From Microbacterium sp. SL75 (lineage in GTDB: Bacteria; Actinomycetota; Actinomycetes; Actinomycetales; Microbacteriaceae): a stretch of 64,000 nt of DNA. A program made the translations under genes and the position numbers. Under the pieces are notes generated by a model, which ran no database searches, was not told where the DNA came from, and worked only from the letters and a program-made list of their open reading frames with translations. Location of the stretch: NCBI RefSeq assembly GCF_026625865.1, contig NZ_CP113067.1:2976001-3040000 (forward strand), written 5' to 3'. Positions 56,141 through 64,000 of this stretch are shown in pieces; the first letter of the stretch is position 1, and each line of letters begins with the position of its first letter.

Positions 56141-57357
56141 TGGGCGGTCCCCTCCCGCTCGGAGACCCCGCCCCCGTCGACGGACACCTGCCGGCCGACC
56201 TCGACATCGACCCGGCGGCCGATTTCGGCGTGTACCTGCACGTTCCCTTCTGCCGGGTGCGCTGCGGCTACTGCGATTTCAACACGTACACCGCGAGTGA
56301 GCTGCGCGGCGCCCGGCAAGACGACTTCGCCGACACGCTCGCCGCCGAAGTACGCCTGGCGGGGGGAGTGATGGATGCCGCGGGCGGACGCCGCCCGGCA
56401 TCCACCGTGTTCTTCGGAGGAGGAACGCCCACGCTTCTGCCGCCGGGGGATCTGGCGCGGATGCTCGCAGCGGTGCGCGACGAGTTCGGGATCGACGCCG
56501 CTGCCGAGGTCACCGTCGAGGCGAACCCCGACACGGTCGACGACGCCGTCGCGCGCACGCTCGCCGACGCCGGAGTCACCCGCCTGTCGATCGGCATGCA
56601 GTCGGCGCGGCCGCACGTGCTCGCGGTCCTCGACCGCACGCACGACCCCCTGAACGTCGCCACCGCCGTGGCCGCAGCTCGCCGGGCCGGCCTCGACGTG
56701 TCGGTCGACCTCATCTACGGGGCGCCGGGGGAGTCGCTCGACGACTGGCGTGCGTCGCTCGAGGCTGCCATCGCGCTCGAACCCGACCACATCTCGGCGT
56801 ACGCGCTGATCGTCGAAGACGGCACGAAGCTCGCGCGCCAGATCCGCTCGGGCGACGTGGCCATGCCCGACGACGATCTGCAGGCCGACATGTACGAGCT
56901 GGCCGACGAGCTGCTCGGTGCCGCCGGGTTCGACTGGTACGAGGTGTCGAACTGGTCGCGGGGCGTCTCGCACCGCTCGCGGCACAACCTCGCCTACTGG
57001 CGCGGGAGCGACTGGTGGGGGTTCGGCCCCGGTGCGCACAGTCACGTCGGCGGCCTGCGCTGGTGGAACGTGAAGCACCCCGCGGCGTACGCGCAGCGCC
57101 TGGCCGCGCTCGAGTCTCCGGCCGCGGCGCGGGAACGCCCCGACGAGACGGCGCGCCGACTCGAATCGGTGCTGCTGCGCAGCCGTATCCGCGAGGGGCT
57201 GGCGGTCTCGGAGATCCTCGGCGAAGGGCGTAAGGCGGTGGCATCCCTCATCGCCGACGGCCTGATCGAGGGCCGGGATGCGGTGAGGGGACGCATCGTG
57301 CTGACCCTGCGCGGGCGCCTGCTGGCGGATGCCGTGGTGCGAGCGCTCACGGTCTGA
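56140..57357 (+). CDS. hemW: HemW, radical SAM heme chaperone
   Basis: 405 residues from ATG 56140 (TGATG overlap with DUF1990). The [4Fe-4S] cluster site CRVRCGYC has Cys38, Cys42 and Cys45. GGGTPTLLPP and MQSARPHVLAVLDR follow, and a C-terminal HemN-like region. Once called coproporphyrinogen oxidase, HemW is now thought to bind and transfer heme. Location after lepA is common in bacteria. Confidence 0.95.
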   Translation: MGGPLPLGDPAPVDGHLPADLDIDPAADFGVYLHVPFCRVRCGYCDFNTYTASELRGARQDDFADTLAAEVRLAGGVMDAAGGRRPASTVFFGGGTPTLLPPGDLARMLAAVRDEFGIDAAAEVTVEANPDTVDDAVARTLADAGVTRLSIGMQSARPHVLAVLDRTHDPLNVATAVAAARRAGLDVSVDLIYGAPGESLDDWRASLEAAIALEPDHISAYALIVEDGTKLARQIRSGDVAMPDDDLQADMYELADELLGAAGFDWYEVSNWSRGVSHRSRHNLAYWRGSDWWGFGPGAHSHVGGLRWWNVKHPAAYAQRLAALESPAAARERPDETARRLESVLLRSRIREGLAVSEILGEGRKAVASLIADGLIEGRDAVRGRIVLTLRGRLLADAVVRALTV

Positions 57358-57393
57358 TCCGCGAGCCCCCGGCACCGTGTCGGACCGATCCCG

Positions 57394-57425
57394 TAGAATT
57401 GGCACTCCGCAGATGCGAGTGCCAG
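57394..57425 (+). promoter_or_regulatory. CIRCE operator overlapping the hrcA promoter
   Basis: TTGGCACTC-N9-GAGTGCCAG (57399-57425) is the CIRCE repressor site of HrcA, with G for A at the third position relative to consensus. TAGAAT (57394-57399) is the -10, and the operator starts at its last base. HrcA released in heat stress would raise hrcA-dnaJ transcription. Confidence 0.9.
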
Positions 57426-57441
57426 ACGGGAGGAGCAGCTC

Positions 57442-58482
57442 ATGGTGTCGGAACGAGGCCTCCAGGTGCTCCGCGCGATCGTCCAGGATTACGTCGATAC
57501 GCGCGAACCCGTCGGCAGCAAGGCGATCGTCGACCGCCACGCGTTCGGGGTGTCGGCGGCGACGATCCGCAACGACATGGCATTGCTCGAGGACGAAGAG
57601 CTCATCGTCGCCCCGCATACCTCGTCGGGGCGCGTCCCCACCGATAAGGGCTACCGCGTCTTCGTCGATCACCTCGCAGAACTCCGCCCGCTCTCGGGCG
57701 CCCAGCGCAGCGCGATCACCTCGTTCCTCGATGAAGCGGGCGATCTCGACGACCTGCTCGCCCGCACCGTCCGCGCGCTCACCCAGCTGACCGGACAAGT
57801 CGCGATCGTGCAGTATCCCTCGTTCGCCCGTGCGAACGTGACCCACGTCGAGCTCGTCGCCCTCGGCGGACCGCGCGTGCTGGTGATCCTCGTCACCGAC
57901 ACTGGCCGGGTGTCGCAACGGATCGCTCTCGTGCCCGCCGAGCCGAGCGAGGCAGACATCGTGCAGCTGCGCGCCCGCGTGGGGGCGGTGCTGGTCGGAC
58001 GCAGCGTCGCCGACAGCTCGCACCAGGTGCAGGCGGTGCTCGCCGACGGACCACGGCCCGGTGTCGCCCTCGACGCGATCTCCGACGCGGTGCTGCGCAT
58101 CGTGGGCGAAGAGCTGGAGGAGTTCCGCCAGGACCGCCTCGTCATGGCCGGGGCCGCGACGCTCGCCCGGCGCGAGTCCGACTTCCGCGGCAGCATCTAC
58201 CCGCTGCTCGAGGCCATCGAGGAGCAGGTGACGCTCCTGCGTCTGATGAGCGAGATGGTCGCCGACGAGAAGGGCCTGTCGGCCAGCATCGGCCGCGAGA
58301 ACGAGCCCTTCGGTCTCGTCGAGGCCTCGGTGCTGGCCAGCCGCTACGACGGCTCGACGGGCGGAGCGCGTGTCGGCCTGCTGGGCCCTACCCGCATGGA
58401 TTACTCCTCCAATCTCGCGGCGGTCCGAGCCGTCGCGCACTATCTGACCCGGATGCTCGAAGACGACGACACGTCTCGCTGA
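57442..58482 (+). CDS. hrcA: heat-inducible repressor HrcA
   Basis: 346 residues. The N-terminal winged helix reads [69 protein letters not shown], followed by a GAF-like and dimer domain ending [20 protein letters not shown]. It binds CIRCE and represses itself and dnaJ. The ATG follows GGAGGAGCAG; the operator lies just upstream. GroE genes are not in the window. Confidence 0.97.
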   Translation: MVSERGLQVLRAIVQDYVDTREPVGSKAIVDRHAFGVSAATIRNDMALLEDEELIVAPHTSSGRVPTDKGYRVFVDHLAELRPLSGAQRSAITSFLDEAGDLDDLLARTVRALTQLTGQVAIVQYPSFARANVTHVELVALGGPRVLVILVTDTGRVSQRIALVPAEPSEADIVQLRARVGAVLVGRSVADSSHQVQAVLADGPRPGVALDAISDAVLRIVGEELEEFRQDRLVMAGAATLARRESDFRGSIYPLLEAIEEQVTLLRLMSEMVADEKGLSASIGRENEPFGLVEASVLASRYDGSTGGARVGLLGPTRMDYSSNLAAVRAVAHYLTRMLEDDDTSR

Positions 58483-58544
58483 CGCCGAACTCACCGAGCA
58501 CCCCACCCGAGAACGACCCCGCGCAAGCGGACAGGAAGGCGATT

Positions 58545-59669
58545 GTGGCTGACCACTACGAGGTCCTCGGCGTCGAACGCGACGCCAGCCCCGAAGACAT
58601 CAAGAAGGCGTATCGCCGTCTGGCGCGCCAGCTGCACCCCGATGTGAACCCCGGAGACGACGCCTCAGAGCGCTTCAAGCTCGTCACCCACGCCTACGAC
58701 GTGCTGAGCGACCCGGAGCAGCGTCGCCGCTACGACATGGGGGGCGACCAGAGCCCCTTCGGCGGCGGGGGAGCGGCCGGCTTCGGAGGCTTCAGCGACA
58801 TCTTCGAGACGTTCTTCGGTGGCGGCGGTCAGGGCGGCGGCGGCCGCGGACCCCGTCCGCGTTCGCGTCGTGAGCGCGGCCAGGATGCCCTCGTGCGCGT
58901 CACCCTCGACCTGGGCGACGTCGTCTTCGGTACCCACCGCGACCTCGAGGTCGACACCGCCGTGCTGTGCGAGACCTGCCAGGGAGCCTGCACGCAGCCC
59001 GGCACCAGCGAGGTCACCTGCGACATCTGCCACGGCTCCGGCCACGTGCAGCGCACGGTGCGCAGCCTGCTCGGCAACGTCGTCACCAGCGCTCCCTGCA
59101 GTGTCTGCCAGGGTCACGGCACGACCATTCCGTACCCGTGCGGCACCTGTCAGGGGCAGGGGCGCGTGCGCGCCCGCCGCACGGTGTCGGTCGACATCCC
59201 CGCCGGTGTGGAGTCGGGCCTGCGCCTGCAGCTGCCCGGCTCCGGCGAGGTCGGGCCCGCGGGCGGTCCCAACGGCGACCTCTATCTCGAGATCACCGTC
59301 GAGACGCACGAGTCCTTCAGCCGAGAGGGCGATGATCTGGTCGCGACCCTCGAGGTGTCGATGCCGGATGCCATCCTCGGCACGAACACCACGATCCAGT
59401 CCCTCGACGGCAGCGTCGACCTCGAGGTGCGACCGGGCGTGCAATCCGGCGACGTCCTGACCATCAAGGGCCGCGGGATCACGCCGCTGCGGGGGAGCCA
59501 GCGCGGAGACCTCCGCGTCGGCGTGCACGTCGTCACCCCCACCCGCCTCGACCACAAGGAGCGCGCCCTCATCGAGGAGTTCGCGAAGCGCACGAAGGCC
59601 CCGAAGCCCCGCCTGGCCGAGCACCAGCAGGGCATGTTCAGCAAGTTCCGCGACCGCTTCCGGCACTGA
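58545..59669 (+). CDS. dnaJ: chaperone DnaJ (DnaJ2)
   Basis: 374 residues from GTG 58545 after AGGAAGG. The J domain holds HPD at residues 31-33, a Gly/Phe linker follows, then four zinc motifs ([32 protein letters not shown]). The first motif has Cys instead of the last Gly of CxxCxGxG. The client-binding and dimer regions follow. It delivers substrates to DnaK. dnaJ is under the HrcA/CIRCE operon here, the second DnaJ gene of Actinobacteria. Confidence 0.97.
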   Translation: MADHYEVLGVERDASPEDIKKAYRRLARQLHPDVNPGDDASERFKLVTHAYDVLSDPEQRRRYDMGGDQSPFGGGGAAGFGGFSDIFETFFGGGGQGGGGRGPRPRSRRERGQDALVRVTLDLGDVVFGTHRDLEVDTAVLCETCQGACTQPGTSEVTCDICHGSGHVQRTVRSLLGNVVTSAPCSVCQGHGTTIPYPCGTCQGQGRVRARRTVSVDIPAGVESGLRLQLPGSGEVGPAGGPNGDLYLEITVETHESFSREGDDLVATLEVSMPDAILGTNTTIQSLDGSVDLEVRPGVQSGDVLTIKGRGITPLRGSQRGDLRVGVHVVTPTRLDHKERALIEEFAKRTKAPKPRLAEHQQGMFSKFRDRFRH

Positions 59670-59671
59670 TC

Positions 59672-60406
59672 GTGGCACTGCACTTCGTCACCGACGACGC
59701 CGGTTCCGCCCGACCGGGAGACACCGTCGAGCTCACCGGCGCCGAGGCGCACCACGCCTCGGCCGTCCGGCGCGTGCGCGTCGACGAGGCGGTGACGCTC
59801 GGCGACGGTCGCGGTGTATGGCTGTCGGGCATCGTGACCGCGGCGACCCCGAAACAGGTCGACGTGCGCGTCACCGGGCGCGACGAGCTGCCCGCGCCCA
59901 CTCCGCGCTTCGTGCTCGTCCAGGCCCTCGCCAAGGGTGACCGCGACGAACTCGCCGTTCAGGCAGCCACCGAGCTCGGTGTCGATGCGATTGTGCCGTG
60001 GCAGGCAGCGCGAAGCGTCTCGCGCTGGGATTCGAAGGCCGAGAAGGGTCTCGCGCGCTGGCGCGCCATCGTCCGTGAAGCGGCGAAGCAGGCTCACCGT
60101 GCCTGGATACCCGAGGTCCGGGCGGTTGCGCGCACCGCCGACCTCGTCGAGGCTGGGGGCACCGCTGTGATCCTGGTGCTCGAGCCGTCGGCATCCGCTC
60201 GCCTCACCGAGGTGACCGCGGAGGCGTCGGACGGCCGCGAGGTGCTGCTCGTCGTCGGCCCGGAGGGCGGGATCGCGCCCGAGGAGCTCTCAGCGCTCGT
60301 GGCGGCCGGCGCGCGGCTCGTACGCCTCGGAGACACGGTGCTGCGGACATCGACCGCGGGGGCTGCGGCGATCTCGGTGCTGTCGGCGGCATACGGGCGC
60401 TGGTGA
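59672..60406 (+). CDS. rsmE: 16S rRNA (uracil1498-N3)-methyltransferase
   Basis: 244 residues from GTG 59672, two bases after the dnaJ stop. SPOUT-fold signatures: QALAKGDRDELAVQAATELGVDAIVPWQAARSVSR, VLLVVGPEGGIAPEEL, and LRLGDTVLRTSTAGAAAISVL. RsmE uses S-adenosylmethionine to methylate the decoding region of 16S rRNA. Part of the hrcA-dnaJ operon. Confidence 0.96.
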   Translation: MALHFVTDDAGSARPGDTVELTGAEAHHASAVRRVRVDEAVTLGDGRGVWLSGIVTAATPKQVDVRVTGRDELPAPTPRFVLVQALAKGDRDELAVQAATELGVDAIVPWQAARSVSRWDSKAEKGLARWRAIVREAAKQAHRAWIPEVRAVARTADLVEAGGTAVILVLEPSASARLTEVTAEASDGREVLLVVGPEGGIAPEELSALVAAGARLVRLGDTVLRTSTAGAAAISVLSAAYGRW

Positions 60407-60540
60407 CGGCGTTTCACCTTTCCGCCCCGGCGCTCGCGGGGATCGAGGCCCGACGTCTCCGCCCCGACCTCCAGCCCGTGCCGGCGCCTCGGAGAGCGAC
60501 GGATGCCGGAACCCCCGACCTGGGTGTCGGAGGCCGTCAC

Positions 60541-60546
60541 TAGACT
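60541..60546 (+). promoter_or_regulatory. -10 box of the leaderless HIT-family gene
   Basis: TAGACT, seven bases before ATG 60554. Confidence 0.5.
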
Positions 60547-60553
60547 GGATGCT

Positions 60554-60901
60554 ATGAGCGAACCGTCGATCTTCACGCGCATCCTGCGGGGCGAGATCCC
60601 CGCCGAGATCGTGGCCGAGACCGAGAACGCCTTCGCGATCCGCGACATCGCGCCTCAGGCGCCGGTGCACCTGCTCGTCATCCCCAAGACGCAGCAGTAC
60701 CGCAACGTCGTCGAGCTGGCCGCGGGCGATCCCGACCTGCTCGCCGAGATCATCGGGCTCGCCCATTCGGTTGCCGCCGCGCACGCCGACGGCGACTTCC
60801 GCCTCATCTTCAACACCGGCGAGGGCGCCGGCCAGACCGTCTTCCATGTGCACGCCCACGTCCTCGCGGGTGGCCTGAACGAAAAGAGCTTGGGTGGCTG
60901 A
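60554..60901 (+). CDS. HIT family nucleotide-binding protein
   Basis: 115 residues from ATG 60554, which lies seven bases after TAGACT; an upstream in-frame start at 60503 is within the promoter. The histidine triad HVHAHVLAGG closes the chain, and SIFTRILRGEIPAEIVAETENAFAIRDIAPQAPVHLLVIPK is the typical Hint opening. Such proteins hydrolyse nucleotide phosphoramidates or similar. Opens the phoH-ybeY-era operon, with which it overlaps. Confidence 0.94.
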   Translation: MSEPSIFTRILRGEIPAEIVAETENAFAIRDIAPQAPVHLLVIPKTQQYRNVVELAAGDPDLLAEIIGLAHSVAAAHADGDFRLIFNTGEGAGQTVFHVHAHVLAGGLNEKSLGG

Positions 60902-61973
60902 TTCCGCCGAAGAAACCGTCTCCGACCACATCCAGGTCGACGGCGTGGCCATGGTGCAGCTTCTCGGCCCGCAGGATCGCCTCCTCCGCGTGGTCGAGAA
61001 GGAACACCCCGACGTCGACGTGCACGTGCGCGGCAACGAGATCACCCTGTCGGGCGCACCCGGTGCGGTGCGCGCGGCCCGCGGCCTCGTCGACGAACTG
61101 CTCAGCATGACCCGCTCGGGGCAGGGCCTCGACCCGTCCGACGTGTCGAGCTCGAACCGCATGCTCTCCGACGGCGGTCCCCGACCCTCCGAGGTGATGG
61201 GCGAGGCGATCCTCTCGTCGCGCGGCAAGACCATCCGTCCCAAGACCGCGGGCCAGAAAGAGTACGTCGACGCGATCGACGAGAACACCATCGTCTTCGG
61301 CATCGGCCCCGCCGGTACCGGCAAGACCTATCTGGCCATGGCCAAGGCCGTGCAGGCGCTGCAGCGCAAAGAAGTCAACCGCATCATCCTGACGCGGCCG
61401 GCCGTCGAGGCGGGGGAGCGGCTCGGGTTCCTCCCGGGCACGCTCACCGACAAGATCGACCCCTATCTGCGCCCGCTCTACGACGCGCTTAACGAGATGA
61501 TGGACCCCGACATCGTCCCCAAGCTCATGGCGACCGGCACGATCGAGGTCGCGCCGCTGGCGTACATGCGCGGTCGCACGTTGAACGACTCCTTCGTCGT
61601 GCTCGACGAGGCGCAGAACACCACGCCCGAGCAGATGAAGATGTTCCTCACGCGCCTCGGCTTCGGCACGCGCATGGTCGTGACCGGTGACATCACGCAG
61701 GTCGATCTCCCGCAGGGTGCCTCGGGACTGCGACTCGTCACGCGCGTACTCGACGACATCGACGACATCCATTTCTCCCGCCTCACCAGCGACGACGTCG
61801 TGCGCCACAACCTCGTGGGCCGCATCGTCGACGCCTACAGCGAGTACGACGAGAAGCGCCTTGCCGCACGTCGCGAACGCGACGAGGCATCCGAATTCGC
61901 CACCCGTGCGGAGCGACGCGGCCCGAGCGCCGCCGGTCCCCGCGATCACCTCCCGAGACGAAACCGCTCATGA
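60894..61973 (+). CDS. phoH: PhoH family ATPase
   Basis: 359 residues from GTG 60894, overlapping the HIT gene by eight bases. The Walker A GPAGTGKT is at about residues 139-146, followed by [17 protein letters not shown], Walker [15 protein letters not shown] and GDITQVDLP. An N-terminal KH-like region (about 20-75) precedes the ATPase. Linkage to ybeY and era suggests an RNA-helicase-like role in ribosome or RNA metabolism. Confidence 0.95.
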   Translation: MADSAEETVSDHIQVDGVAMVQLLGPQDRLLRVVEKEHPDVDVHVRGNEITLSGAPGAVRAARGLVDELLSMTRSGQGLDPSDVSSSNRMLSDGGPRPSEVMGEAILSSRGKTIRPKTAGQKEYVDAIDENTIVFGIGPAGTGKTYLAMAKAVQALQRKEVNRIILTRPAVEAGERLGFLPGTLTDKIDPYLRPLYDALNEMMDPDIVPKLMATGTIEVAPLAYMRGRTLNDSFVVLDEAQNTTPEQMKMFLTRLGFGTRMVVTGDITQVDLPQGASGLRLVTRVLDDIDDIHFSRLTSDDVVRHNLVGRIVDAYSEYDEKRLAARRERDEASEFATRAERRGPSAAGPRDHLPRRNRS

Positions 61974-62437
61974 CGATCGAGATCAACAACGAGTCCGACC
62001 ACCAGATCGACGAGCAGGTCCTGCTGCGTCTGATGGAGTACAACCTCGCGGAACTGCACGTGAGTGCCGACGCCGACGTGGCCATCGTGCTCGTCGACGA
62101 GGGCGCCATGGAATCCCTCCACGTGCAGTGGATGGACGAGCCCGGCCCCACCGATGTGCTCAGCTTTCCGATGGACGAGCTGCGTCCCGGTTCCGAAGAC
62201 GCCCCCACGCCCGCGGGCTTGCTCGGCGACATTGTTCTCTGCCCGGCTGTGGCCGAAACCCAGGCCGTCGCCGCGAAGCACTCCACGCAGGACGAGCTGA
62301 TCCTGCTCACGACCCACGGGCTCCTGCACCTCCTCGGCTTCGACCACGCCGAGCCCGACGAGGAGCGCGAGATGTTCGGCCTGCAGCGCGAGCTCATCAC
62401 CGGCTTCCAGGCCGTCGAGCGCCAGCGCCGCGCATGA
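61970..62437 (+). CDS. ybeY: endoribonuclease YbeY, rRNA maturation
   Basis: 155 residues from the ATG overlapping phoH. The zinc motif HGLLHLLGFDH (H-x3-H-x5-H) and the TDVLSFPMDE segment define YbeY. It trims 16S rRNA 3' ends and assists quality control. The phoH-ybeY-CNNM-era order is conserved in Actinobacteria. Confidence 0.97.
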   Translation: MTIEINNESDHQIDEQVLLRLMEYNLAELHVSADADVAIVLVDEGAMESLHVQWMDEPGPTDVLSFPMDELRPGSEDAPTPAGLLGDIVLCPAVAETQAVAAKHSTQDELILLTTHGLLHLLGFDHAEPDEEREMFGLQRELITGFQAVERQRRA

Positions 62438-63744
62438 CCGAGGCCCTGCTCCTCGTCGCCGCGTTCCTCCTCGTCGCCTTCGGCGGCCTGATGGCGGCAT
62501 TCGAGGCGGCGCTGGGCGTGACTTCGCGCGTCGACCTGATCGAGCTCGGGTCGGGCGGCCGCAACGCGCGGTCTCTGCGTCGCATCGGCGACGACACGAA
62601 CGCCCACGTCACCGCCGTCTCCTTCATCCGCGTCCTCGCCGAGACGACCGCGGCCGTGCTGGTCGCCGCGGCCTTCATGCTTATCTTCGACAACATCCTG
62701 CTCGCGGTCCTCGCGGCGGCCGTGCTGATGACGGGTATCTCCTTCGTCGCCGTCGGCGCGAGTCCGCGTTCCGTCGGACGGCAGCACGCTCGCGGGCTGC
62801 TCCGCGGGGGAGCGCCGGTCATCCGCGGCATGCGCATCCTGCTCGGACCCCTCGCCCACGGCCTTGTCGCGGTCGGCAACCGCGTGACGCCCGGTGTCGC
62901 CCACTCGACCTCGTTCGCGTCCGAGGAGCAGCTGCTCAGCATCATCGACGAGGCCGCCGAGAACGAATTGATCGAGCAGGACGATCGCGAGCTCATCCAC
63001 TCGGTCTTCGACTTCACCGACCGCTACGTGCGCGAAGTCATGGTCCCCCGCACCGACATGGTGAGCGTGGATGCCGCGGCCACCTCCCGCGAGGCACTCG
63101 CGCTGTTCCTCGAGAAGGGGGTCTCCCGCATTCCCCTCGCCGACGACGAGGCGGACGACGTCGTCGGCGTGCTGTACCTCAAAGACCTCGTCCAGTTCGG
63201 CTTCCGTGACGAGGCCGGTTGGCGCGATGCCCCGATTCGGCGCATCGCGCGTCCGGCCGTCTTCGTCCCCGAGTCGATGAAGGCAGAGACCCTTCTCCAG
63301 CAGATGAAGAAGGACGCCGTGCACGTCTGCCTCGTCGTCGACGAGTACGGCGGAGTCGCGGGCCTGGTGACTCTCGAAGACCTGATCGAAGAGCTCGTGG
63401 GCGAGATCGCCGACGAGTACGACGCCCCGTCCACCGAGATCGTCGAGCTGGGCGACGGCCGTTACCGCGTCAACGCGCGCCTCGGCCTCGACGAGGTCGG
63501 CGACCTGTTCGGTCTCGAACTCGACGACGAAGACGTGGATTCCATCGGCGGCCTTCTGGGCAAGGCCCTGGGCCGCATCCCACAGCCGGGCGCGACGGCC
63601 GAGCACTCCGGTCTCGTCATGACCGGGGGCGCCTCGCGCGGTCGCAACCGCGGTATCGCCACGGTGATCGTGGAGCGGGCTGAGACGATGGACGAAGAAG
63701 ACGCCGAGGCAGAGCCCTCGCCGCGTGAGAGGAACGACAGATGA
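62434..63744 (+). CDS. CNNM/CorC family membrane protein with CBS domains
   Basis: 436 residues from the ATG overlapping ybeY. Three or four membrane segments of the CNNM (DUF21) domain (about 1-165) are followed by a CBS pair ([34 protein letters not shown]... and [28 protein letters not shown]) and the CorC_HlyC domain ([18 protein letters not shown]). Members move or regulate Mg2+ or Co2+. Coupled to era. Confidence 0.93.
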   Translation: MTEALLLVAAFLLVAFGGLMAAFEAALGVTSRVDLIELGSGGRNARSLRRIGDDTNAHVTAVSFIRVLAETTAAVLVAAAFMLIFDNILLAVLAAAVLMTGISFVAVGASPRSVGRQHARGLLRGGAPVIRGMRILLGPLAHGLVAVGNRVTPGVAHSTSFASEEQLLSIIDEAAENELIEQDDRELIHSVFDFTDRYVREVMVPRTDMVSVDAAATSREALALFLEKGVSRIPLADDEADDVVGVLYLKDLVQFGFRDEAGWRDAPIRRIARPAVFVPESMKAETLLQQMKKDAVHVCLVVDEYGGVAGLVTLEDLIEELVGEIADEYDAPSTEIVELGDGRYRVNARLGLDEVGDLFGLELDDEDVDSIGGLLGKALGRIPQPGATAEHSGLVMTGGASRGRNRGIATVIVERAETMDEEDAEAEPSPRERNDR

Positions 63745-64000
63745 CCGACACCCGATCCGGCTTCGTGACCTTCGTGGGCCGGCCGAACGTCGGCAAGTCC
63801 ACGCTGACCAACGCCCTGGTGGGCGAGAAGGTCGCCATCACGAGCGACAAGCCGCAGACCACTCGCCGCGCCATCCGCGGCATCGTCAACCGTCCCGGCG
63901 GTCAGCTCGTGGTCGTCGACACTCCCGGCATCCATCGTCCTCGCACCCTTCTCGGTCAGCGTCTGAACGATCTCGTCGAACAGGTGCTCGGAGACGTCGA
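63741..64000 (+). CDS. era: GTPase Era, N-terminal part
   Basis: The first 86 codons, cut by the window end. The G1 loop GRPNVGKS is at 13-20, the G2/switch region [10 protein letters not shown], and G3 [10 protein letters not shown]. The C-terminal KH domain lies outside. Era binds the 3' end of 16S rRNA during 30S assembly. The ATG overlaps the CNNM stop. Confidence 0.95.
   Translation, partial: MTDTRSGFVTFVGRPNVGKSTLTNALVGEKVAITSDKPQTTRRAIRGIVNRPGGQLVVVDTPGIHRPRTLLGQRLNDLVEQVLGDV

Overview
The window is a high-GC, gene-dense actinobacterial chromosome segment, most likely from Microbacteriaceae and probably Microbacterium or a close relative. The evidence is the clpP-clpP-clpX order after tig, a two-domain IleRS2 under a translational T-box, an ileS-folC-DUF4233-ndk run, archaeal-like ValRS, ATGA/GTGA stop-start overlaps, many TANNNT -10 boxes 6-7 nt before the start codon (leaderless genes), and a strong excess of GGATGCC/GGCATCC. 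No rRNA, CRISPR array, complete insertion sequence or intact prophage is visible.

Layout. 0-6 kb: a small orphan ORF, tRNA-Gly, tRNA-Pro, tig, a TPR protein, clpP1-clpP2, clpX. 6-10.6 kb: an EspC-like (YxxxD) protein with an unknown partner, a GNAT acetyltransferase, an M3 peptidase, and a winged-helix regulator whose promoter is an 18-bp palindrome. 10.6-18.7 kb: valS with a small coupled gene, then a complete peptide/nickel-type ABC importer (lipoprotein, two permeases, fused double ATPase). 18.7-24.7 kb: two palindromic repeats, the ileS T-box, ileS, folC, DUF4233, ndk. 24.9-26.3 kb: a VKOR-like protein and a slightly AT-richer patch with a lipoprotein that lacks a normal start codon. 26.5-38 kb: rne, DUF4031, rplU-rpmA-obgE-proB-proA, a small membrane protein, nadD, a disordered membrane protein, rsfS, an LCP protein, tRNA-Ala. 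38-43 kb: a conserved protein of uncertain function, a SRAP protein, an App1-like phosphatase, DedA, and pabB. 43-50.4 kb: leuS, DUF2087, comEA-comEC-holA. 50.4-52.3 kb: phenolic acid decarboxylase with a hydrolase and a divergent MarR regulator. 52.3-64 kb: rpsT, a hydrolase, lepA, DUF1990, hemW, hrcA-dnaJ (CIRCE) with rsmE, then HIT, phoH, ybeY, a CNNM/CBS protein and era (cut by the window end).

How the genes work together. Most are housekeeping: protein folding and turnover (tig, clpP1P2X, dnaJ, hrcA), three large class I tRNA synthetases, folate synthesis (folC, pabB), proline and NAD synthesis, ribosome assembly and hibernation (obgE, rsfS, rsmE, ybeY, era, lepA), RNA decay (rne) and DNA uptake (comEA/comEC). 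The accessory parts are the hydroxycinnamate detoxification cassette at 50.4-52.2 kb, the peptide-type ABC importer, the EspC-like pair at 5.9-6.8 kb and the lipoprotein patch at 25.5-26.3 kb.

I do not see a convincing new large system. The best leads are regulatory: three copies of a GAGTGTCC-type intergenic palindrome, the overrepresented GGATGCC word, the leaderless promoter set, and several unassigned operators. Gaps without a gene not described elsewhere (391-583, 10356-10566, 24669-24910, 37721-37950) hold only the terminators noted and no recognisable coding signal.
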